11,160 bases of DNA, taken from assembly GCA_002509495.1 (NCBI GenBank), contig DAEV01000103.1, positions 1 to 11,160 of the forward strand. Direction: 5' to 3'. The stretch comes from Methanolinea sp. UBA473 (GTDB lineage Archaea > Halobacteriota > Methanomicrobia > Methanomicrobiales > Methanospirillaceae). Both the position numbers and the translations under genes were made by a program. This document shows positions 5,995 through 11,160 of this stretch, piece after piece; position 1 is the first letter of the stretch, and every line of letters begins with the position of its first letter. Below the pieces are notes generated by a model. The model saw nothing but the letters and a program-made list of their open reading frames with translations. It had not been told where the DNA came from and did not search any database.

Positions 5995-6698
5995 AACTCA
6001 TTATCATTGCCGGGCCCCCGAGTGCTGGAAAGACTGCGGTAACCCGCCAGATCATCCGGCACTTCCAGGGGCAGCAAAACATCGCCTTTTTAAAAATAGA
6101 TGTCGTCCGGGCCTTCGAAGATGATGAACTTCGACAAGAGTTCAATATCCCGACAAAAAAAGTTTACTCCGGCGACCTCTGCCCCGACCATACCGGCATT
6201 CTCGTCTTGCAGGATGCCCTGACCTGGGCGAAAGAGCTCGAATCAGACATTTTTATCGTGGAAAGTGCGGGGCTATGCCTCCGCTGTTCTCCGTATGTTA
6301 CCCAGTCCCTTGGAGTCGTGGTCCTGTCTGCGGTGAGCGGCATGAACTTCCCTCTTAAAATGGGACCGCTGATTGCGCTCGCGGATGTCGCGGTGATTAC
6401 AAAGACAGACCTCGTATCCCAGTCGGAGAAAGAGGTCTTCCGCGAGAAAACCAAAGAGGTTGCGCCCGCCATCGATATCGTCGAGACGAATGCCGTCCAG
6501 GGGACCGGGCTTCGGTATCTCATCAGATCGATTGAAGCACTTCCCGATATTGAGAAGGATCAATCCATTACACTCCGAGGAATACCCCCGCTCGGGGTCT
6601 GCACTATCTGCGTCGGAAAACGGGAGATCGGGTGGCAGAACCATTTCGGGGTTATACGGAAACTTGACGGTGCCGATGAAATTTTCAGGGGTGACTGA
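5991..6698 (+). CDS. HypB/UreG-like SIMIBI GTPase with cysteine motifs
   Basis: A protein of 235 residues. P-loop GPPSAGKT at 8-15, a GDLC segment at 61-64, Walker-B-like IFIVESAG at 87-94, and the guanine-specificity motif TKTD at 137-140 place it with the HypB/UreG/CobW group of metallochaperone GTPases. It carries several cysteines that could bind metal or an Fe-S cluster: Cys64, Cys96 and Cys99 (C-x2-C in LCLRC), and a C-terminal C-x2-C (Cys204, Cys207 in VCTICVGK). There is no histidine-rich stretch as in many HypB/UreG. ATG 5991 overlaps the ABC ATPase stop as ATGA and the next gene starts three bases after its TGA, so translation is coupled. The larger open frame running upstream from 5493 overlaps the ABC gene in another frame and is not real there. 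I infer metal, cluster or electron-carrier delivery within the operon; it is not HypB itself, since no hydrogenase genes are near. Confidence 0.85.
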   Translation: MKLIIIAGPPSAGKTAVTRQIIRHFQGQQNIAFLKIDVVRAFEDDELRQEFNIPTKKVYSGDLCPDHTGILVLQDALTWAKELESDIFIVESAGLCLRCSPYVTQSLGVVVLSAVSGMNFPLKMGPLIALADVAVITKTDLVSQSEKEVFREKTKEVAPAIDIVETNAVQGTGLRYLIRSIEALPDIEKDQSITLRGIPPLGVCTICVGKREIGWQNHFGVIRKLDGADEIFRGD

Positions 6699-6701
6699 AT
6701 C

Positions 6702-7322
6702 ATGGAGCAATGGAAGCCACCCGGAAAGAACTGCGGTGCCTGCGGTGCACCGGACTGCGCGGATTTCCTCGTTCTCATGGATCGCGGGGAGAAATCGCGA
6801 CGGGACTGCCCGTTCTCCCACAGTCAAGTCGAGAATAGCTCAGTGAATGAAGGAAACTATACCGGGATCGATGTATGCGGAAGATCCTATGATTTTGTAA
6901 TAGGTCCCATCTGTCAGGAACCTTCGGCGCGGAAGATAATTCTTCCATTCCGTGCGGATCTGGTCGAACTATGGGAGATCGTCATGGGGGATGTCATCCT
7001 TGGCAGACCGATGGGCCAGGGTTGTCCCGTCCAGCACGTTCTCCGGGTAATTGATGCAAATCCGGTGACAGGTGTCCTCACCTGTCATTCGATTGGGCCT
7101 CATGCAGCCCGGAACAATGAAGTCAAGGATGTCCAGGCGTACCATGTGGTGGGATTCGAAGGGCTTGCAAAAGTGATGACGAGGCCTCCGGAGTTCGGTT
7201 TCAGGCAATCTTTTCTTCCCTCCTTCTGCATGATGCAGGTAGCCCATACGGGTGTTGTGAGCCTGGTACTTGCGCAATCGGGCGGGCTCCACGTCAGGGT
7301 GGAAGATATCAGAATCCTGTGA
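6702..7322 (+). CDS. 4Fe-4S protein of the coenzyme M operon, uncharacterised C-terminal domain
   Basis: A protein of 206 residues. Cys11, Cys14, Cys19 and Cys36 form C-x2-C-x4-C-x16-C (NCGACGAPDC ... CPF), the 4Fe-4S motif found in the corrinoid/Fe-S protein large subunit and in RnfB. The rest (about 52-206) is a separate domain I cannot name, with many Cys and His residues: Cys59, Cys71, Cys108 and His112 (GQGCPVQH), Cys128, His129 and His134 (LTCHSIGPH), His148 and Cys176. Such a set could bind a second metal centre or handle sulfur. The cluster may pass electrons to the neighbouring DUF39-ferredoxin protein, or help load it together with the ATPase and GTPase. ATG 6702 is three bases after the GTPase stop; its TGA overlaps the start of the next gene. 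Confidence 0.82.
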   Translation: MEQWKPPGKNCGACGAPDCADFLVLMDRGEKSRRDCPFSHSQVENSSVNEGNYTGIDVCGRSYDFVIGPICQEPSARKIILPFRADLVELWEIVMGDVILGRPMGQGCPVQHVLRVIDANPVTGVLTCHSIGPHAARNNEVKDVQAYHVVGFEGLAKVMTRPPEFGFRQSFLPSFCMMQVAHTGVVSLVLAQSGGLHVRVEDIRIL

Positions 7323-8581
7323 TGGATATTCCGATGAAAACCATTGACGAGATCAACAAAAAAATCACCACGGGAACTGCAGTCGTATATACCGCTGCGG
7401 AATTGAAAAAAAGCGTTGCTGCAGGAGAAGAGATCACGGTGGCGGATGTTGACGTTGTGACCACTGGTACGTTCGGCGTCATGTCAGGCACCCTCGCCAT
7501 CCTGCATATTCCGGTCGCCCCGCCCGGTTCGTTCCGGTCCGCGGAAAAAGTATGGCTCAACGGGGTCCCCGCTATCCCTGGACCTTGCCCGAACGAAGGT
7601 CTGGGATCTGTCGATCTCGCTGTATACGGGACCTCGCGGGCCGACAATTCCTACGGGGGCGGTCACCTCTTCCGAGATATCGTGGCGGGAAACGAGGTGA
7701 AGATCGAGGTTGAATCAGCGGGAATGCGTTACTCTCGTACCACAACGATCGATGAAATGGACCATGCACGCCTCGTTACAACCAGGAGTGCATTCAGGAA
7801 TTACCTCGCGGTTATCAATACAGGACCCGATCCTGTACAGACCATCTTCTCCGTCAAAGGTCTCACAGGGCCATACCGCGAGGCCTCCGTAAGCGGGTGC
7901 GGGGACATCAACCCACTCCAGAACGATCCGGACTTGAACGCAATCGGGATCGGGACGAGAATCCTGCTCAACGGCGGGGTCGGGTATATCATGGGTACCG
8001 GAACCCGAAGCAGCGCCACGAATCCCAATGTCGCGGCATTTGCCGAGATGAAGTCCATGGTGCCGGAGATGATGGGCGGTTTCATCACCTCCCTGGGCCC
8101 CGAATGCACAACCTCCGTAGCGATTCCCATCCCGGTTCTTGATGACTCCATCCTTAGAAATCTGCTCATCACAAACGATCAGATCTCCCTTCCGGTTGCC
8201 GATGTCAGGGACAGGCTTCCGTTTGCAGCCACAAGTTATGCTGATGTCTGGGATGACACCGACATGGTCATCGCATTCTCTTCGGACTCCTGCATCCGGT
8301 GTGAGGCATGCAAATCCGCTCTGCTCTGCCCCACGGGCGCAATTGACCCGGTTTCCGGCATCGACGCGACCCGCTGCGTGAACTGCGGCACTTGCATCCG
8401 GGAATGTCCCGGCGGCGCTTTTACTGGTAATCTCGGGGCATTGTCTGTGGACAACAGGAAGATTCCGTTGACCCTCCGCCAGTCGGACCGTTCTCGTGCG
8501 ATGCGACTGTGCGAGCATCTTAAAACGCGGATCCTCGACAGGAAATTTACCCTCTGCGGGAAGTTGGAGAACCTCCGATGA
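7322..8581 (+). CDS. DUF39-ferredoxin protein, methanogenesis marker 16 / ComF-like
   Basis: A protein of 419 residues. The DUF39 domain (about 5-315) has family-type segments with cysteines: PGPCPNEG (Cys89), SGCGDINPLQNDP (Cys193), LNGGVGYIMGTGTR and LGPECTTS (Cys262). The C-terminus has two 4Fe-4S motifs: Cys324, 327, 330, 336 (C-x2-C-x2-C-x5-C-P) and Cys352, 355, 358, 362 (C-x2-C-x2-C-x3-C-P). DUF39 proteins make homocysteine by inserting sulfur at the aldehyde of aspartate semialdehyde, and from memory of the literature a relative (MJ1681, ComF) converts sulfoacetaldehyde to coenzyme M by the same chemistry. With cysteate synthase and ComDE directly downstream, the coenzyme M role is the better fit. 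Start candidates are GTG 7319, ATG 7322 and ATG 7334; homolog N-termini suggest ATG 7322 or 7334. The TGA overlaps the next start (ATGA). Confidence 0.88.
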   Translation: MDIPMKTIDEINKKITTGTAVVYTAAELKKSVAAGEEITVADVDVVTTGTFGVMSGTLAILHIPVAPPGSFRSAEKVWLNGVPAIPGPCPNEGLGSVDLAVYGTSRADNSYGGGHLFRDIVAGNEVKIEVESAGMRYSRTTTIDEMDHARLVTTRSAFRNYLAVINTGPDPVQTIFSVKGLTGPYREASVSGCGDINPLQNDPDLNAIGIGTRILLNGGVGYIMGTGTRSSATNPNVAAFAEMKSMVPEMMGGFITSLGPECTTSVAIPIPVLDDSILRNLLITNDQISLPVADVRDRLPFAATSYADVWDDTDMVIAFSSDSCIRCEACKSALLCPTGAIDPVSGIDATRCVNCGTCIRECPGGAFTGNLGALSVDNRKIPLTLRQSDRSRAMRLCEHLKTRILDRKFTLCGKLENLR

Positions 8582-9864
8582 AGGACTCGCCAGGGAACAA
8601 ATACTCACTTCGCTGCGTTCTCGGAGGCGAACGGGTGTCGGAGCATTATACAACGACTTGCCCAAACGGGCATACTTCCCTGTTGAGGACCGAATATGCA
8701 AAAAAGAGACTTGATATCAAAAAACTCCCCGGCATCTTCCGGTTCAGCGACTGGCTTCCCATCCACAGAACCCTTTCCATCGATGCCGGCCCGATCTGCT
8801 ACAAAAGTGAGGCGCTTGCCCGTGAGCTGGGAATTCCGGACCTGTATATAGGGTTCAACGGATACTGGCCGGAACGGGATGGGTTCATTCCCACGTGCTC
8901 TTTTAAGGAACTCGAGGCCATCCCAACCGTGATCCGGATGCTGGAACAGGACACGCGAACTCTGGTAGTCGCTTCTGCCGGAAATACTGCCCGTGCATTT
9001 CTCCAGGTATCTGCACTGACCGGTGTTCCGGTTGTGGTAGTGGTACCTGAGAAAGCCCTTTTCCGGCTCTGGACAACCGCACCGGCCGATAAAGCCTGTG
9101 TCATTGCCGTTCAGGGAGATTATACCGATGCAATCCGTTTCAGCCGCGAGGTGTGCAGGATTCCTCAATTCCTCGATGAAGGCGGGGTAAAGAACGTGGC
9201 GCGCCGTGACGGGATGGGAACGATCCTGCTGGCCGCGGCGGTTACGATCGGGCGTACGCCGGACGATTACTTCCAGGCCATCGGCAGCGGCACGGGGGGA
9301 ATTGCAGCCTGGGAAGCAGCGCTCCGCCTCCGGGCAGACGGCCGGTTCGGCACTTATCTCCCGGTTCTCCACCTCAGCCAGAACCTTCCGTTCGTCCCGA
9401 TGGTCTCGGCTTGGCAGAATCGGCGGAGGAATCTTATCGACGATACGGACATGCCTGATGCATCCGGCGCAATATCCAGGGTGTATTCCGATGTTCTGAC
9501 CAATCGGGAACCTCCGTATGCAATCGCGGGTGGAGTCTTCGATGCCCTCGTTTCTACAAGTGGTAGAATGTACTCAGTATCGAACGATGAGGCCCGGAGC
9601 GCAGAAAAACTCTTCCTGGATCTGGAAGGCATGGATCTCGATCCCGCCGCGGCTGTCTGCACGGCTTCGTTGATCCAGGTATGTGAGACAGGCGGGCTGA
9701 AGAAAAAAAGGACGGTACTTCTGAATATCACCGGGGGCGGGTACCAGCGGGTGCGCGAAGATTTCCCCCTCGTCCCGGTTACATCCACACTCACGGTTCC
9801 CGCCGGTGCATCCGTGAATTCCATCAGGAACGAATTGCTGGAGGTGGAAAAGACCTGTGTATGA
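8578..9864 (+). CDS. Cysteate synthase (PLP, threonine-synthase-like)
   Basis: A protein of 428 residues, close to the length of the Methanosarcina enzyme. It uses O-phospho-L-serine and sulfite to form L-cysteate, the entry to coenzyme M in Methanosarcinales and Methanomicrobiales. An N-terminal threonine-synthase-type segment keeps one cysteine of each pair of the ancestral ribbon (Cys13; Cys28 in TTCPNGH). The PLP lysine is Lys110 in CSFKELEA, where threonine synthase has GSFKDR. ASAGNTARAF (132-141) is the substrate-binding loop and GSGTGG (236-241) the PLP phosphate loop. Threonine synthase itself is the main alternative; altered residues round the lysine and the ComDE gene right after it favour cysteate synthase. 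Start ATG 8578 overlaps the previous stop; the C-terminus overlaps the ComDE start by eight bases. Sulfite could come from the reductase at 907-1593. Confidence 0.92.
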   Translation: MKDSPGNKYSLRCVLGGERVSEHYTTTCPNGHTSLLRTEYAKKRLDIKKLPGIFRFSDWLPIHRTLSIDAGPICYKSEALARELGIPDLYIGFNGYWPERDGFIPTCSFKELEAIPTVIRMLEQDTRTLVVASAGNTARAFLQVSALTGVPVVVVVPEKALFRLWTTAPADKACVIAVQGDYTDAIRFSREVCRIPQFLDEGGVKNVARRDGMGTILLAAAVTIGRTPDDYFQAIGSGTGGIAAWEAALRLRADGRFGTYLPVLHLSQNLPFVPMVSAWQNRRRNLIDDTDMPDASGAISRVYSDVLTNREPPYAIAGGVFDALVSTSGRMYSVSNDEARSAEKLFLDLEGMDLDPAAAVCTASLIQVCETGGLKKKRTVLLNITGGGYQRVREDFPLVPVTSTLTVPAGASVNSIRNELLEVEKTCV

Positions 9865-10972
9865 AGACTGGGTTATTGGAATCTTAAAACAACATAAGAT
9901 GGGCTTGGTTGCATCCCTGCCCTGTGATAAGGCAAAGAATCTCTGTTTCCTGCTTCCGGAGCATTTCCGTCATATCTGTCTTACCCGGGAAGAGGACGGT
10001 ATAGGTGTCTGTGCGGGATCTGCTCTTACCGGAATAAGACCGATTCTGGTCATCCAGAGTTCGGGTCTCGGCAATTCGCTCAATGCCCTCATGTCCCTGA
10101 CAATGTCCTATAATCTTCCGCTGCCGATCCTCGCAAGCTGGCGTGGGGTGGAGAACGAGACAATCCCCACCCAGGTACCGTTCAATGCAGCTATTCCCGG
10201 AATCCTGGACGCAACCGGTGTTTCTTATACCCTGATCCAGGACAGCAGCGAATTTTGGAAAATTGGGGATATAATCACTGATGCTTTTGAGAATTCACGG
10301 CCACACGTGGCACTAATAAAGCCTGGTGCATGGGAAGGTCCGGAATCCTGCCGGAATGGATCCCCTCCTCCAACTCGTTCGCGGGAACTATCCTTCACCT
10401 ATCACCGGAGGGTTCGTGAGCCGGTGATGACCCGCTTCGATGCCATTCGGATCATCTCCCGCTTCCTTGACCGTCAGGTCTTGGTATCCAACATTGGAGT
10501 TCCAAGCAAAGAACTCTACGCCATGCACGATCGCCCCCTGAACTTCTACATGCTCGGGAGTTATACCCAGGCCTCCCCCATCGGGTTCGGGATTGCAATC
10601 GGGACCAGCCGGCCTGTCTGGGTGATAGACGGGGATGGAAGCATCCTCGGGACCGGCATCCTGCCGGTCATCGGATCCTCCCGGCCAGAAAACCTTACTA
10701 TCTTCTGCCTGGACAATGGGGCATTTGGCAGCACCGGCAATCAACCTACACCGGCAAACAGGGATACGGATATCGAATTGCTCGCCATTGCTTCGGGATT
10801 TAAGAACACTGTGAAAGTCGAAACTGAATCGGATCTGGAACGCGTCATCCAGGGGCTGGGAACCGGTCCGACTTTTGTACACGTAATGCTAAAACCGGGA
10901 AATGCCGATGTTCGCACTATCCCCTTGACCCCGCACCAGATCCGGGATCGGTTTGTTGCTGCCCTTAAATGA
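9857..10972 (+). CDS. comDE: Sulfopyruvate decarboxylase, fused alpha and beta subunits
   Basis: A protein of 371 residues uniting ComD (about 1-165) and ComE (about 190-371), separate genes in Methanocaldococcus. It is a thiamine-diphosphate enzyme converting sulfopyruvate to sulfoacetaldehyde and CO2. The alpha half has the TREEDGIGVCAG segment (43-54) with the glutamate expected to activate ThDP, and LPLPILASWRG typical of the ComD family. The beta half has the ThDP/Mg motif starting GDGS (259-262) and ending with Asn287 in LDNGAFGSTGNQ. The linker at about 163-188 is polar and proline-rich. The start is GTG 9857, lying inside the end of the cysteate synthase gene (8-base overlap); the next in-frame ATG (9899) would remove 14 residues of the first helix. 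It is the last gene of the operon; the region after it is a degenerate gene on the other strand. Confidence 0.95.
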   Translation: MYEDWVIGILKQHKMGLVASLPCDKAKNLCFLLPEHFRHICLTREEDGIGVCAGSALTGIRPILVIQSSGLGNSLNALMSLTMSYNLPLPILASWRGVENETIPTQVPFNAAIPGILDATGVSYTLIQDSSEFWKIGDIITDAFENSRPHVALIKPGAWEGPESCRNGSPPPTRSRELSFTYHRRVREPVMTRFDAIRIISRFLDRQVLVSNIGVPSKELYAMHDRPLNFYMLGSYTQASPIGFGIAIGTSRPVWVIDGDGSILGTGILPVIGSSRPENLTIFCLDNGAFGSTGNQPTPANRDTDIELLAIASGFKNTVKVETESDLERVIQGLGTGPTFVHVMLKPGNADVRTIPLTPHQIRDRFVAALK

Positions 10973-10983
10973 GCCAATTTTAC

Positions 10984-11160
10984 ACTGCCATGAATCGCTT
11001 CCGAATCAAGGCTTTCTGCCACATCCGTACCCACCCCACTTTGATGATGTTTGGTCCGCGATCACGGACACATTGGTAGCACCTAAGTTTTTTGCATACC
11101 TGCCGGCAAGCAGACGCGAATTGTTCCCAATCACGAATTCAGGAGCCACAAATTTTCTCA
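10984..11160 (-). pseudogene. Frameshifted N-terminal remnant of an iron-containing alcohol dehydrogenase
   Basis: Reading leftward from the window end, the minus strand gives (M)RKFVAPEFVIGNNSRLLAGRYAK and NLGATNVSVIAD, a clear match to the N-terminus of group III Fe-dependent alcohol dehydrogenases (FVAPEFVFG-type start, Rossmann-like strand ending in D). The start codon is cut by the window edge (xTG). After IAD the frame is lost: adding one base restores DPNIIKVGWV, and another near 11020 restores VAESLDSEAIHGSV, the expected next part of the family. In the actual frame a TGA comes at 11006-11008. Recognisable similarity ends near 10984, 12 bases from the comDE stop, so the gene is both frameshifted and cut short. 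Single-base sequencing errors could explain the shifts but not the missing body of the protein. Confidence 0.7.

Noticed and set aside
7715..8701. Minus-strand open frame of 328 codons opposite the DUF39-ferredoxin gene
   Set aside because: Long antisense frame caused by high GC and codon bias; no recognisable domain, and the sense frame has clear DUF39 and ferredoxin motifs.
8578..9864. Threonine synthase as the name for the PLP enzyme
   Set aside because: The PLP lysine lies in CSFKELEA instead of the GSFKDR-type motif, and the gene sits directly before comDE and after a ComF-like gene, which fits cysteate synthase.
1..11160. CRISPR arrays, tRNA or rRNA genes, IS ends or transposases
   Set aside because: No regularly spaced repeats, no cloverleaf-like segment and no transposase motif were seen. 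The only repeat of note is the kinase-start duplication.

Overview
The window looks like chromosome of a methanogenic archaeon, most likely order Methanomicrobiales (Methanoregula-like). The evidence is a coenzyme M (HS-CoM) operon of the cysteate-synthase type with a fused ComDE, a DUF39-ferredoxin methanogenesis-marker-16 protein, a small siroheme reductase of the methanogen Dsr-like type, a histidine-kinase ATPase domain in the style common in this order, TATA-type promoters, and several apparently leaderless or TTG/GTG-started genes. The order-level assignment is inference from protein style; no rRNA or tRNA is present.

Layout: (1) 2-1593, + strand: the 3' part of a GNAT acetyltransferase, then a small cupin and a small siroheme/4Fe-4S sulfite-nitrite reductase-like protein that appear co-transcribed. 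(2) 1612-1986, - strand: a four-helix membrane protein of unknown role. (3) 1987-2343: a gene-free stretch holding a decayed second copy of the 5' end of the kinase gene found at 3725-4408, followed by a TATA box and a possible nitrogen-regulator operator. (4) 2344-3540, +: an ammonium transporter with a TTG start. (5) 3725-4408, -: a short histidine-kinase-like protein with a good ATPase domain but no recognisable phosphoacceptor histidine. (6) 4620-5105, -: an XRE-family regulator with a C-terminal putative sensor domain. (7) 5212-10972, +: six genes packed with overlaps or a 3-base gap: soluble ABC ATPase, HypB/UreG-like GTPase, 4Fe-4S protein, DUF39-ferredoxin (MMP16/ComF-like), cysteate synthase, ComDE. 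(8) 10984-11160, -: a frameshifted remnant of the N-terminus of an iron-containing alcohol dehydrogenase.

How the genes fit: cysteate synthase makes L-cysteate from phosphoserine and sulfite, an aminotransferase (not in the window) gives sulfopyruvate, ComDE decarboxylates it to sulfoacetaldehyde, and the DUF39-ferredoxin protein is the best candidate for the final thiol-forming step to HS-CoM. The three upstream genes (ABC ATPase, metallochaperone-type GTPase, Fe-S protein) look like an energy-dependent maturation or sulfur/metal delivery module for that last enzyme. This is the most interesting part of the window and its function is inference. The siroheme reductase could supply sulfite, and the divergent XRE protein is the obvious candidate regulator, with an inverted repeat in the shared promoter.
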